A DNA stretch of 64,000 nt, taken from Paenibacillus polymyxa (lineage in GTDB: Bacteria > Bacillota > Bacilli > Paenibacillales > Paenibacillaceae). A program made the position numbers and the translations under genes. Each line of letters opens with the position of its first letter. Within the stretch, counting starts at the first letter, position 1. Below are positions 33,897 to 42,994 of the stretch, piece after piece. The notes beneath the pieces were generated by a model. That model did no database searches. It saw nothing but the letters and a program-made list of their open reading frames with translations, and was not told where the DNA came from. Location of the stretch: assembly GCF_015710975.1 (NCBI RefSeq), contig NZ_CP049783.1, positions 372,001 through 436,000 on the forward strand. Reading direction: 5' to 3'.

Positions 33897-36701
33897 TATA
33901 TGTTCACCTCCGGTGAAACAAATCCCTCACGCCGGAATGTTTCTTCTAAGATCTTTTGAACTTGGCGGCGTACCTCGGCAGCTACATCCCCAGCAACCGT
34001 AGCGCTTGAAGCATCTGCCCGAAGGTCGATATTTACACTAATGTTCATCGCCCCGCCTGCGCTGCCTCCTCCACCAACACGAGCCGGGGCTAATTTGCGG
34101 GCTGGTGCACTTATCGGGCTATTTGTGGATGGTACAATCTCGTCCGTCACGCCAGTTGCAGCCGCCGCCACGCGATCCTGTGTCCCTTCAATACCTTGGG
34201 CAAGACCTTCACCCGTGAAGAAACCGACTTCCATCATTACGCGAGAAGGTGAGTGAATACCTAAGATATCTTTGATTTTTTGCGTAATACTTGAACCAAT
34301 ATCTTTAACCTTTTGAACCACAGAGTCAGCCATTGAGCTAATACCGTTTATCATACCTTCGATTATGTTTCTGCCGATATCAAAAAGGTTGATCCCCTTT
34401 AAATAGCCCGTTATCTGATTCCAGATACTCGTGATTTTGTTCCAGATATTTGTAACAGTTGTTGAAATGGTAGAAAGAATATTATTCCATACGCTTGACA
34501 GGAAAGACTTCACACCATTGAATACATTGGACGTGGTGGTCTTTACGTTGTTCCATGCCCCTGTTATCCGGCTCCATATTGACGATACAGCCCCGCTAAT
34601 ACTTCCGGTTATTCCAGCCCAGACAGATACAAGCCACATCCACACAGCCATAAAAACAGCCACAGTAAACGCCTTTATCTGGCTCCAGTAAGTGACCACC
34701 AATCCAGTTACCAATACCAATGGACCAGCAACAACCATTAGCAGTTTTGGCCCCCACTGTACGATGAAATTCACAACAGAATTGAACAAGTTAGTAATCC
34801 AGTTCCATACCGCTGTTAACTTGGAAACCGTAGCATTCTTGATCTTGTCCCATGTCTGAGGAATGGTAACCGTAATAAAATTCATTACGGTCGAAAACCC
34901 GACTTTGATAGCCGCCCACACTCCATTTACAAAATTGCGGAATGTTTCAGACTTTTTATAAGCTACTACCAACGCCACTCCTAATGCCACCAATGCGATA
35001 ACAATAAGCATAACCGGGTTAAGACTCATAACCACGTTAAATGCAGTCTGAACAGCCGTCCACACCCTGGTCAAGGAAGTTATCGCTGTTACAGCTGCAT
35101 TATAAGCAACAATCGCTGCCGTTTGTATCTTCTGCCACGTAGCCCATGCCTTCATAGCAATAGTAATCGTAGTGACTACTGTCCGATATGTGACTAGCGC
35201 CGCGACAATGCCTATAAGCGTAGGTTTAAACCCATTCCATCCGACCATTGCCGATCCTACATTTTTGATTGTATTACCAACATTTTGTAGAGTAGGCCAC
35301 AACTCCTGTGCCTTGACTGTAATCCAATTTATCCCGGCCGCTACCTTATCGCCTATCGCTGCCCCGAAAGCCTTTATTTGTGGCGTGTTGTCCGTTAGCC
35401 ATTGTCCAAACTTATTTAAGTAAGGCAACAGCTTTTGTCCAACAGGTATTAATATTCCGGTTTCAATCTGCCTGCCAAACATCCCAAACGCTTCGGCTGG
35501 GTCTTTAAATCGAACCTTGTTTAATTCCTCCATAGTGTCAGCGGCAGAATTGAATTGTGATTTAGTCGTACCCATAGCGGTAATCGTCTTTGCTTCAAGG
35601 TCCTCGAATTGGCTCCCCATCAAAGCAACTCCGACAGTATTACGCTGTACAGGATCCTCTATGTCGCCAATCATCCGCATTATCTGCTGAAAACTCTTTT
35701 TAGCTTCTGGACCGCCGGCAGCAAATGTATGCATCATCTTATCTGCATTTAGTCCCAACATTTCGAAGGCCTGTATACTCGTCTTGCTACCGTCCTTGGA
35801 ACGGATGTTAAATTCCTTAACCGCGTCCATTAAGGTGTTATCCTGTTGGCTTTTTATCCAACAGTTCTGTTAGTTTCTTTTCCCAACAGTTCAGCATATC
35901 TTTTCACTTTCCAGGGAAAGTGTCGCGGCCTCGTGGGTCTATTATTTCAAGACCTATGCGTTGCCCCTGACTGTTCAAAGAACAGCCTTCGGTTCGGATT
36001 AGCATTGCAGCCTCCCCGCTTAATTCCGCGATTTATAGTCGGCAACGCTTTTTACCGACTTTATCAAGGTTGAAAGCACCGTTTTGTGATCCGGCAGCCA
36101 AAGTATCAAACATTTCTGTCGCGCTGAAGCCTAAGCTTTTGAATTGGTTAGAATACTCATTCGCCGTATCAAGCAACTCACCCGACTTGTCCAGTCCTTT
36201 TTGCGCTCCCTGCGCCAACAGTGTCATAGCCTGATCGGATGTAATACCGAATTGCCGCATCATGGTATCAGTGGTTTTCACTGACTCCCCTACTTCAAAA
36301 CCAAAGGCTTTTCCAAGCAGCATAGCGTTCTTGGTGGTGTTTTCCAGTGCGGCTCCAGTCTGTCCGGTTATTTGTGCCGTAGTAGATATTTGCTGCCCAA
36401 GATCCTGCCAATTTTCACCAAAGTTTTGACTGTATAAGTTTTTGGCTATACCCTTTGTCGCTTGCATCTGCTGATCTGTCTGACCAGTCGCCATTTGAAC
36501 TTGGGACATACTCTTTTCAAAGTCGCTGGCCGCTTTTATAGATGCAACAGCAAAAGCACCCATTGCAGCAGCAGCCGCAGCACCAAAAGCGAATACACCA
36601 CCACGTAAACTATTAAGTTGGTCCTCAGCCCGGCGCAAAGGACCCTCAGCGACCTTAAACCCTACGGCAAACATTAAGTTACCTATTACGCCTCCGGCCA
36701 T
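33896..36701 (-). CDS. Tape measure protein, two exons separated by a group I intron
   Basis: Exon 1 (36701-36054, 216 codons) ends in ...NLDKVG; exon 2 (35827-33896) resumes at DAVKEFNIRSKDGS. Joining them restores one frame of 859 residues. The N-terminus (VIGNLMFAVGFKVAEGPLRR, then EDQLNSLRG) and the KSMSQVQMATGQTDQQMQAT region are typical tape measures; the middle carries many membrane-like and Trp-rich helices (VWNWITNLFNSVVNFIVQWG); the C-terminus has the LGIHSPSRVMMEVGFFTGEG motif found at tape-measure ends. It sets tail length and may help DNA cross the membrane. The intervening 226 bases contain in-frame stops and must be spliced out. Confidence 0.92.
35828..36053 (-). ncRNA. ORF-less group I self-splicing intron
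   Basis: 226 nt. P1: exon end AGUCGGU pairs with intron GCCGACU, leaving the U-G wobble at the 5' splice site. P10: intron GCGUU pairs with 3' exon GACGC. P3: UCGCGG with CCGCGA. P7: GCAUA with UAUGC, in the contexts CAACGCAUA and AAAAGAUAUGC. P8: CACUUUCC/GGAAAGUG. P6-type hairpin CUGUUC/GAACAG, an extra hairpin GGUCU/AGACC between P7 and P3 (as in IA introns), and two P9-type hairpins (CUGUU/AACAG; CUGUUGG/CCAACAG). The last intron base is G. No homing endonuclease is encoded. Confidence 0.93.
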
Positions 36702-36717
36702 ACAATCACCTCACAAC

Positions 36718-36742
36718 AAAAGAGCGCCCTTTATAGGCGCTC
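36718..36742 (-). terminator. Hairpin between chaperone and tape-measure genes
   Basis: GAGCGCC / GGCGCTC with a 7-nt loop and TTTTG after it on the minus strand. A partial terminator would lower tape-measure expression relative to upstream structural genes. Confidence 0.6.
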
Positions 36743-36932
36743 ACTTAGGTTTATTTGCAGCACGTTCCTGCTGTTTTATATGGATATCTAAAGCGGCGTT
36801 TGCTTCTGCTAGATCATCGTCATCCATCAAGAAAAGATCCCCGTAGGTGACACCCATATCCGATAACAAAAGCCGCCATTGATTCCAACGTTCATTAGCC
36901 CTCCGATTCGCTTCCTGCTTGCTTATCGTCAT
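36741..36932 (-). CDS. Second tail assembly chaperone frame (gpT-like)
   Basis: 63 residues from the ATG at 36932 (TISKQEANRRANERWNQWRL), which lies inside the 3' end of the preceding gene and has AAGGGTGAG upstream. In most tailed phages this frame is expressed as a frameshift fusion to the first chaperone. Here it lies +1 (equivalently -2) to the first frame, not -1, so either independent initiation or an uncommon slip is needed. Confidence 0.7.
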   Translation of the reverse strand: MTISKQEANRRANERWNQWRLLLSDMGVTYGDLFLMDDDDLAEANAALDIHIKQQERAANKPK

Positions 36933-37206
36933 TTTTCTCACCCTTGTCTTGGCCTGTGATAAATGCATAAGCTGCATTAATTACTTCGCTATATTCGTCA
37001 TATTCCTCGAAGTCGTCAATTTTAAGCTTTGGACTTACGATTACATGCTTGAGCATTTCTTCCGATAGTCGTTCCTCCTGCAAAACGCCAAATTTATTTT
37101 TGGACGCATCGTTAATTTTAGAAACAGCACGGACACCTGGATGCTGGAACAGATATTCCTTTCCTTCAATATTCGAAGTGTATTGTTTTTGTTTGAAATT
37201 AGCCAT
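36895..37206 (-). CDS. Tail assembly chaperone (gpG/XkdN-like)
   Basis: 103 residues between tube and tape-measure genes: EGKEYLFQHPGVRAVSKIND, then VIVSPKLKIDDFEEYDEYSE. This is the usual N-terminal chaperone that coats the tape measure during tail assembly. The C-terminus (GQDKGEKNDDKQAGSESEG) is unstructured, as expected before a slip site. Confidence 0.85.
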   Translation of the reverse strand: MANFKQKQYTSNIEGKEYLFQHPGVRAVSKINDASKNKFGVLQEERLSEEMLKHVIVSPKLKIDDFEEYDEYSEVINAAYAFITGQDKGEKNDDKQAGSESEG

Positions 37207-37238
37207 TATAATCGTCTCCTTAAATTTGGATTATTGGA

Positions 37239-37637
37239 TTAAAGAATTTCGTGGTTAGTCAATTGAATTTCGTATTCTCTATCGTCTGCCTCATTGCCGT
37301 ATTTACGGGCAGCAGGCTTTTTGACCACCCCAGCCGTACTGGTGATAGTCTCTTTTGGTGTGCCGTTGTAAATTACACTGACATCCACGACCTGACCAGT
37401 AACGGCCAGTTTGTCCATATATGCCACTTGCGGACTTGTTGCAAGCAATGTGATTTTGAGTGTGGCGAGCGGGTTATTCACCTTGGTTACGAGTACATCA
37501 CCCTGCGCCCCGACTTTGAAAGTATTGGAATCTTCGTCTTTTTCCCACTCTACCAAGTCCTCAGAAAAACCTGTAAGAAAAACCCCTCCGATTGATACGG
37601 AGAGGTCCATAGGATCATATGTGGTTGTAGTAGCCAA
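37239..37637 (-). CDS. Tail tube protein (DUF3277-like)
   Basis: 132 residues, beta-rich: YDPMDLSVSIGGVFLTGFSE and a core with VKKPAARKYGNEADDREYEI at the end. Matches the tube proteins paired with DUF3383 sheath proteins. Directly downstream of the sheath gene. Confidence 0.85.
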   Translation of the reverse strand: MATTTTYDPMDLSVSIGGVFLTGFSEDLVEWEKDEDSNTFKVGAQGDVLVTKVNNPLATLKITLLATSPQVAYMDKLAVTGQVVDVSVIYNGTPKETITSTAGVVKKPAARKYGNEADDREYEIQLTNHEIL

Positions 37638-37650
37638 TTAAATCAACTCC

Positions 37651-38652
37651 TTAAATCTGGATTAATCCAGTGATTTTTGACTTATGGATTGCTCCATCCA
37701 GTTCAAATGTGAACTTTGCATCGTTGTACTCACGCTTTTCGCGATCCGCCGGGTCTACCTCAGAACGGCGTTTAAAATCCGTTGAATATAACGGCAAACC
37801 ATCATCACCTTTGGCAATCATTCCTTGCTGATCGGCACGCAACAAATTCGTCTTTACGACTGCTTCAATCTGAGCAATACCAGAGTTAGAAAAGCCCACT
37901 TTGTCCTGGCGGAAGAACAATTTTTGCACGCCCAACTGAATATTAAGTATGAGCCAGTCCCGACATTGCATAATATCAATGTATTCCCCTGACACTGTTA
38001 CCCCTTCGGACGTTTGATCGTCTCCGGCCTTAGTAACATAGGTGTTAGCCCCTAATGCGTGAATGGCTTGCATTTCCGTTTCAGTGATATCCATAGGTGC
38101 GATACCTTTAAGGGGTTTAAATTTCCAAGTCAATGACCCGGCTGGCTTTTGTCCTGCACTACCAATCCAAGCAGCGTCAGGGTAATTGGTAATGTCTTCG
38201 TGATAAAGGGTTATTGTACGGGTATACTTTTTGGCCTTGATTGAGGCCAGATCCGTTTTGCTGCTCGAAGCAGTGAAAAATAACCGTGAATCATCCAACT
38301 CTACTGCATCCCCTATCGCTGTAACGTCCGCCAGCGTCCGACTGGTAGAAACAAGATAGTACCAGTCTTTAGAAAAAATCTTTGGAAGCCAGTCCGCAAG
38401 TGGGTCCCCCGTTTTATATTGCATAACTGCAATGGATTCTGGTGAATTGCTGCCTTGATTGAACAGAGCATAAGCAGCTTTATAAATCTGTGACGTATTC
38501 GCAAAGTCCTCCAAAACAGCATCCAGATCATAGTACAATTTAAACTCAGTAGCTGCAGCAGCAGCACCGATAATAAGCGGCCTACCCAATCCGGTTTTAG
38601 GAGTAGGACGAAGGATATTAATAATTACCTGCACGTCTCCACGTACCGCCAA
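37651..38652 (-). CDS. Tail sheath protein (DUF3383-like)
   Basis: 333 residues. The N-terminus VQVIINILRPTPKTGLGRPL, central TITLYHEDITNYPDAAWIGS and C-terminal KFTFELDGAIHKSKITGLIQ match sheath/DUF3383 proteins. Its presence shows that the tail is contractile. Confidence 0.88.
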   Translation of the reverse strand: MAVRGDVQVIINILRPTPKTGLGRPLIIGAAAAATEFKLYYDLDAVLEDFANTSQIYKAAYALFNQGSNSPESIAVMQYKTGDPLADWLPKIFSKDWYYLVSTSRTLADVTAIGDAVELDDSRLFFTASSSKTDLASIKAKKYTRTITLYHEDITNYPDAAWIGSAGQKPAGSLTWKFKPLKGIAPMDITETEMQAIHALGANTYVTKAGDDQTSEGVTVSGEYIDIMQCRDWLILNIQLGVQKLFFRQDKVGFSNSGIAQIEAVVKTNLLRADQQGMIAKGDDGLPLYSTDFKRRSEVDPADREKREYNDAKFTFELDGAIHKSKITGLIQI

Positions 38653-38665
38653 AACAATCAGCTCC

Positions 38666-39150
38666 TTACGTTATTATTTTGTTTGCAATCTTCACTTTTT
38701 CGATGTACTCAAGGTCCTGATCGGCAACAGCGGTGGTACGAAAGTCCACGTCGAACCCATATCGTCGTTCCCATTCATCAGCAATAAGAATGTCCCTGTT
38801 GTCCACGCTGCCGATATTGAAAACAACCACGTTCAAATCCTTGAGAACATCCCGGCCGATGGTTTTAAGCCAGTCCTGCGCCCTAAGCGCGTTTGTAATG
38901 CTGTCCGCGCTATCCGCTGCGTAGGACAAAAAAGAGACAGTAAATTCTACCGTCTCCCGCTGCACCAATTTTCCATTTTCCTGTGTTACTACCGGGAAAC
39001 CCCGTCCTTCTGCGAATCCATCTGAAATGTTGTATGTTAGAAACGCCCCTTTTGGCATGTCTCCCCGCCATTCAGTTCGATTACCTCTAGTCCCAAACGG
39101 GCCGACAAACCACGTACAATAGCAGACCTTATAGCCTTAAAAGGTATCAC
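38666..39150 (-). pseudogene. Neck/tail-terminator protein (LIC_12616-like), frameshifted as read
   Basis: A GTG at 39150 overlaps the stop of the upstream gene (GTGA) and reads IPFKAIRSAIVRGLSARLGL, then EVIELNGGET; the frame then shifts near 39060 to ...MPKGAFLTYNISDGF, which continues to 38666. Together the two parts give one protein of about 160 residues of the LIC_12616/neck type (ETVEFTVSFLSYAADSADSI; GFDVDFRTTAVAD). Read from the internal ATG at 39058 alone, the protein has 130 residues and lacks its N-terminus, with a badly spaced ribosome site. Confidence 0.65.
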
Positions 39151-39485
39151 GACACATTCACCTTCTTGAGCAAATATTTGTTTATGTCGCTGTACTCGCG
39201 GTCCTCTACAGTATCCACCGTGTACTGTTTACCTTGATACTCTATCCGGTCTGCAGTGGAGTGCTTTGCGGCGGTGTACAATGTACGGTCTTCCTCGGTG
39301 TAACGTCCTCCTTCCTCCATCTGAAGCTTGGCGGAAACGGGTTGAAAATGACCTTGTAATGCAACGCGTTCCGGTTCAGCCGGAATCCATACACCATCCT
39401 CGTCCCGCCTGCCCGTATCTGGACGCACAAAAACATACGGAACATTGTACTTCCGCATTATGCCTCCAAAACTGAATTTACGCAT
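39147..39485 (-). CDS. Head closure protein (gp16-like)
   Basis: 112 residues, beta-rich: NVPYVFVRPDTGRRDEDGVW, LQGHFQPVSAKLQMEEGGRY, IEYQGKQYTVDTVEDREYSD. Size, fold and position after the connector fit a head-closure/stopper protein. Confidence 0.7.
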   Translation of the reverse strand: MRKFSFGGIMRKYNVPYVFVRPDTGRRDEDGVWIPAEPERVALQGHFQPVSAKLQMEEGGRYTEEDRTLYTAAKHSTADRIEYQGKQYTVDTVEDREYSDINKYLLKKVNVS

Positions 39486-39496
39486 ATCGTACCTCC

Positions 39497-39967
39497 TTAC
39501 TTATCAACGATCACATGTGTGATGCTGTCCCGTAGGTCCGCATCTGCAATGAGGATTTTCTTCCCCCTCTTGCGCCGGGCATACAACGGTGAAAGTGGAG
39601 GCTGCTTGATCCGATTAAAATTAGCAAGTGTTTTGGTTTCCCCTATTACTCCAACCTGTTCAAGAAATGACATAACGTCCATATCGCCCATAGCGACAGG
39701 TGTTATGTTCGTGCGGACCCATTTGGATATACCAGCAGCGGACTTCTTTTTACCAGTCCCGATAAATGAACGAGCTGGTATTTTCATCTTGGCAGACCCA
39801 TATTCATGAACACCCGCAATCATCGCCAGATCCGCATCACCTTGCATACCTATATGAACCTCTTTTTTGGCAAGCTTGTTTAAGTTGGCCATGATTGCCG
39901 GAAGGAAACTCGTTTCATCCAGTTCCACGTTAGCACGGCGAGTGCGTGTCCGTCTTGCGCCAGCCAT
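39497..39967 (-). CDS. Phage virion morphogenesis / HK97 gp10-like protein
   Basis: 156 residues. HIGMQGDADLAMIAGVHEYG, then SAKMKIPARSFIGTGKKK, is the virion-morphogenesis motif (HEYG then iPaRsFi). Probably a tail-completion protein. Basic N-terminus. Confidence 0.78.
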   Translation of the reverse strand: MAGARRTRTRRANVELDETSFLPAIMANLNKLAKKEVHIGMQGDADLAMIAGVHEYGSAKMKIPARSFIGTGKKKSAAGISKWVRTNITPVAMGDMDVMSFLEQVGVIGETKTLANFNRIKQPPLSPLYARRKRGKKILIADADLRDSITHVIVDK

Positions 39968-39976
39968 ACAATCACC

Positions 39977-40519
39977 TCACAACTGAATAAGGGCCTTGAC
40001 TGCACCCGGCAGGCTTCGGCCCTCATCTTTGTATGTCACGGATATGTCGCCTACCCGTTCACTGGTTACGCCCTGCTCGCGCATTAATGTTTGAGCAAGC
40101 AATACACAAGCCCATTCATATTTTTGCGGCAGTGTAGGCGCTGGCGCGTCCTCTGCATCGCTCGGGAGGATATAACCAGCCAGATATTCCACCTCGATTA
40201 AACGCGCTCCATGCGGCCAGCCGGACCGCCGAAACAGCATGCCGTTTTCAGACTCAATAGTGAATGACCCTTCCAACTTATCTACTCCATCGACATGTAG
40301 CAGAGATACCGAATGGATCGGGAAATTTCGAAGCCGGAGGAACTTAGTTCCAGGACCGTCTAGCGTCTGCCGATATGTCTTGTATTCGAAGCTCCGATTA
40401 CATTCCCGTTCAATCCATTCCGAAGCTGCTCCTAATGCGGTGAGAAGTGTAAAATCTTGTGACGTATCATCCAAGGGAATGGACAGATAACTTTTAGCCC
40501 TCTGTAGGGTTGTCAGCAT
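39977..40519 (-). CDS. Head-tail connector (gp6-like)
   Basis: 180 residues from the ATG at 40519: LTTLQRAKSYLSIPLDDTSQ, then EWIERECNRSFEYKTYRQTL, the standard opening of gp6/connector proteins. The frame is open further upstream but that part overlaps the previous gene. 26-base overlap with it remains. Confidence 0.8.
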   Translation of the reverse strand: MLTTLQRAKSYLSIPLDDTSQDFTLLTALGAASEWIERECNRSFEYKTYRQTLDGPGTKFLRLRNFPIHSVSLLHVDGVDKLEGSFTIESENGMLFRRSGWPHGARLIEVEYLAGYILPSDAEDAPAPTLPQKYEWACVLLAQTLMREQGVTSERVGDISVTYKDEGRSLPGAVKALIQL

Positions 40520-40808
40520 TCGTGTCACCACCAGCGTCCGGCACATCAGGAGTGATAGGTGTGTCAGGTGCATCAAGTGTATCGTCTTTGGTCGTTTTCG
40601 TTTTAACAGGTTTCTTATCTGTATCGGCAGTAGGCGCAGCATCTGGAGTCATCCCAGTGTCATCATCTGCGATTACTCCGGCTGCTTGCAATCGTCGTGC
40701 TCGCTGTTCTGTAGCAGGGAAATAAGAACCTGGAAGGATTGTGTCGCCAGTTTCTTTGTCCGTAAATGTAGCAGCAACTAAATACTGTCGCTTGTCTTCT
40801 TTAGCCAT
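40494..40808 (-). CDS. Small phage protein after the capsid gene
   Basis: 104 residues. The first 50 (YLVAATFTDKETGDTILPGS, then RARRLQAAGVI) resemble short Ig-like/HeH-type capsid-associated proteins; the rest is Asp/Thr/Pro-rich and unstructured. Its role is unknown. Confidence 0.6.
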   Translation of the reverse strand: MAKEDKRQYLVAATFTDKETGDTILPGSYFPATEQRARRLQAAGVIADDDTGMTPDAAPTADTDKKPVKTKTTKDDTLDAPDTPITPDVPDAGGDTNADNPTEG

Positions 40809-40824
40809 GTGTTATTCTCCTTAA

Positions 40825-40846
40825 AGACCCGGTCCATGCCGGGTCT
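40825..40846 (-). terminator. Hairpin after the major capsid gene
   Basis: AGACCCGG / CCGGGTCT with a 6-nt loop. On the minus strand a short T stretch follows. Such a structure may act as an attenuator or protect the abundant capsid mRNA. Confidence 0.6.
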
Positions 40847-40856
40847 GTAGTTTTAT

Positions 40857-42239
40857 TTAGGCTGTTGGTACGTCCAGGGTCACATAAGGGCTTACTTTTG
40901 TTACGCCATCTTCCAGCGTAAGCGGCTCGATTACCCATGGCTTACCATCAACATTCCAGAATGCTTTAATAACTGTCTTGTTTTGACGGAACAGAACATG
41001 TTCGGAAGCGTCAATAAACGGACCGGAACCATCTTTAATGAGGTAGTACATAAAGTCCACCAACTGCAAATCGCCTTTTGAACCAAGCGGCTTAGTACGA
41101 CCCGTGAACTTGATTGGAATACCAAGTAACGTTGATGGCACTCCCCGTGTTGCATCGCCTTGGATGTAGATGTAACGTCCAGCAGGGTCTTGCATTGTCA
41201 TGAGTTGTGGCAATGTAGACTGGTGAGCAATGAAAGTGGCGTTGCCCACAGACTCTGGCAGAAGGCTTGCCAGCATATTCACCACGTCAATGTATGCAAT
41301 TTGGTTAGCTGTCTTTCTTTTAACTGTTAATCCGCCTGCTGCTGTGGACACTCCAAGCGGTTTACCCACACCATCCCCAGTCAAGAAAGCAATATCCTCA
41401 GCTGCAGTCATCGCGTTTTCAAGTAGTGTACGAATGAAGGAGTCAGCCGCCTGCCAGTTTCGGAGCAACTTGTCTGTTACAACCGTTGTAGCAGCTACTT
41501 CATGCGGCTCCAGTGTTACTTCCTTCATATCCGCATCCGTCTCAGGCTTGTTGCCGCCTTCCTCAATCCACTTAACTTCTACCCCACCGTACACCCCGTT
41601 ACTGCCTTGATCCAACGCAGGAATGGTGATCTTGGAATCAGGAGGGGAACCAGCAGGCAGTACAGTTGCGCGAGGACGCACAATAGAATCAGGCGCGTTC
41701 AGTTGCAAAACCTTATCCGGACGGAATTGAGTCGGTATAAAAGGCTGTGCTCCACCATCTCCACCCAAAGTAAACTCGTTACGAAATGACATGACTTGAT
41801 CACGGAACGCCTCTGGAACTTCTACACCCCCGCCTTGATTTTCATTGACTTTAAGATTGTGAATTCGACCTTTCGAGTCACCAAAGCGCAAAGCATTTAC
41901 AAACTCACCAAAGCTGCTGAATCCAGCTGTATCTTTCAATTTTGCTTGGACAGGGCTACCGCCTAATGCTGCAGCAGAAGGACGGTAACGAGCTGAAGCA
42001 GGATCGTCCAACGTTCCCTCACGCTTTGCCAATTCTTCCTCCAAACCAGCTTGCTTTTCCAGAGCGGCAATACGTTCTTCGAGCGCTGCAATTTCAGTGT
42101 TGATGCGTTCGAACTCTGTAACTTCTTCTTCTGTCAATTCAGTGTCTTCTGCTCTTGTCTTTGCTCGATTCAAAATCTCGCGTTGATTTTGAATAAGTGC
42201 TGCGCGTTCTTGTTGCAATTCTGCTTTAGTCTTTTTCAT
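40857..42239 (-). CDS. Major capsid protein, HK97 family
   Basis: 460 residues: an N-terminal coiled-coil delta domain (about 1-95; EEEVTEFERINTEIAALEER) that is removed by the protease, then the HK97 fold (TVLPAGSPPDSKITIPALDQ; IQGDATRGVPSTLLGIPIKF; VLFRQNKTVIKAFWNVDG). The upstream genes for protease and portal fit the HK97 head module. Confidence 0.95.
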   Translation of the reverse strand: MKKTKAELQQERAALIQNQREILNRAKTRAEDTELTEEEVTEFERINTEIAALEERIAALEKQAGLEEELAKREGTLDDPASARYRPSAAALGGSPVQAKLKDTAGFSSFGEFVNALRFGDSKGRIHNLKVNENQGGGVEVPEAFRDQVMSFRNEFTLGGDGGAQPFIPTQFRPDKVLQLNAPDSIVRPRATVLPAGSPPDSKITIPALDQGSNGVYGGVEVKWIEEGGNKPETDADMKEVTLEPHEVAATTVVTDKLLRNWQAADSFIRTLLENAMTAAEDIAFLTGDGVGKPLGVSTAAGGLTVKRKTANQIAYIDVVNMLASLLPESVGNATFIAHQSTLPQLMTMQDPAGRYIYIQGDATRGVPSTLLGIPIKFTGRTKPLGSKGDLQLVDFMYYLIKDGSGPFIDASEHVLFRQNKTVIKAFWNVDGKPWVIEPLTLEDGVTKVSPYVTLDVPTA

Positions 42240-42994
42240 TATTTGGACATCCTCTCATTGGTAGATAGTATTTTTTCATACAACGACAACGACGACCGAG
42301 TTCTCCGTGGAGGTTCCGGTTTCGGATCACTCGCAGGAGGCTGGGCCGCCGCAGTAACAACAAATATTTTTGGTGCATTTTTATATTTGGAAAGATTCAT
42401 ATCTTGGCCATTAACATTAAGGACACCAGCATTAAGCGAGGCTGCAATTTCCTTGCCTTGGTCAATTTCATCGGCCAGACCGTAGCTGATTGCCTCGTCT
42501 GCAGAGAGCCATGTTTCAGCGTCGAGTAGTTCTATTAGCCGTGTTTCGTCAATCCCTGACTTGTCGATGTATGCTGCGATGAGACTTTTTCGGATATTAT
42601 CCAGATCATCAGCAGTCTTTCGAAGTTGTGCCGCATTCCCCGCAGAAAACGTCCAAGGATTATGAATCATCATCATAGCGTTACGAGGCATATATACCGT
42701 GTCACCTGCCATAGCGATTACAGAGGCAATGGAAGCCGCTAGACCGTCAATATAGACGTTAACATGAGCTTTATGACGTTTAAGCATGCTGTGAATCGCT
42801 TGCCCGGCGAAAACATCACCACCGTCAGAGTTGATATATACATCCAACTCAGGTACATCACCCAATTGGTCTAAATCAGCTTTAAATTGATTGGGTGTTA
42901 CCTCGTCCCCCCACCAATCCATTGATTCAATGACCCCATAAATGTACAAGGACGGTCGGTTACCCTCATTTTTGAAATTCCAAAACTTTTTCAC
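42239..42994 (-). CDS. Head maturation protease, ClpP-like
   Basis: 251 residues. DVYINSDGGDVFAGQAIHSM, catalytic Ser88 in DGLAASIASV and His111 in MMMIHNPW give a ClpP/SppA-type fold; a late Asp in the LLDAETWLSADEAISYGLAD region completes the triad. It processes the capsid delta domain. Its stop overlaps the capsid start. Confidence 0.94.
   Translation of the reverse strand: MKKFWNFKNEGNRPSLYIYGVIESMDWWGDEVTPNQFKADLDQLGDVPELDVYINSDGGDVFAGQAIHSMLKRHKAHVNVYIDGLAASIASVIAMAGDTVYMPRNAMMMIHNPWTFSAGNAAQLRKTADDLDNIRKSLIAAYIDKSGIDETRLIELLDAETWLSADEAISYGLADEIDQGKEIAASLNAGVLNVNGQDMNLSKYKNAPKIFVVTAAAQPPASDPKPEPPRRTRSSLSLYEKILSTNERMSK

Noticed and set aside
36890..36980. A standard -1 slippery heptamer between the chaperone frames
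   Set aside because: The A-run does not follow the X-XXY-YYZ pattern in the first frame and the second frame is not at -1.
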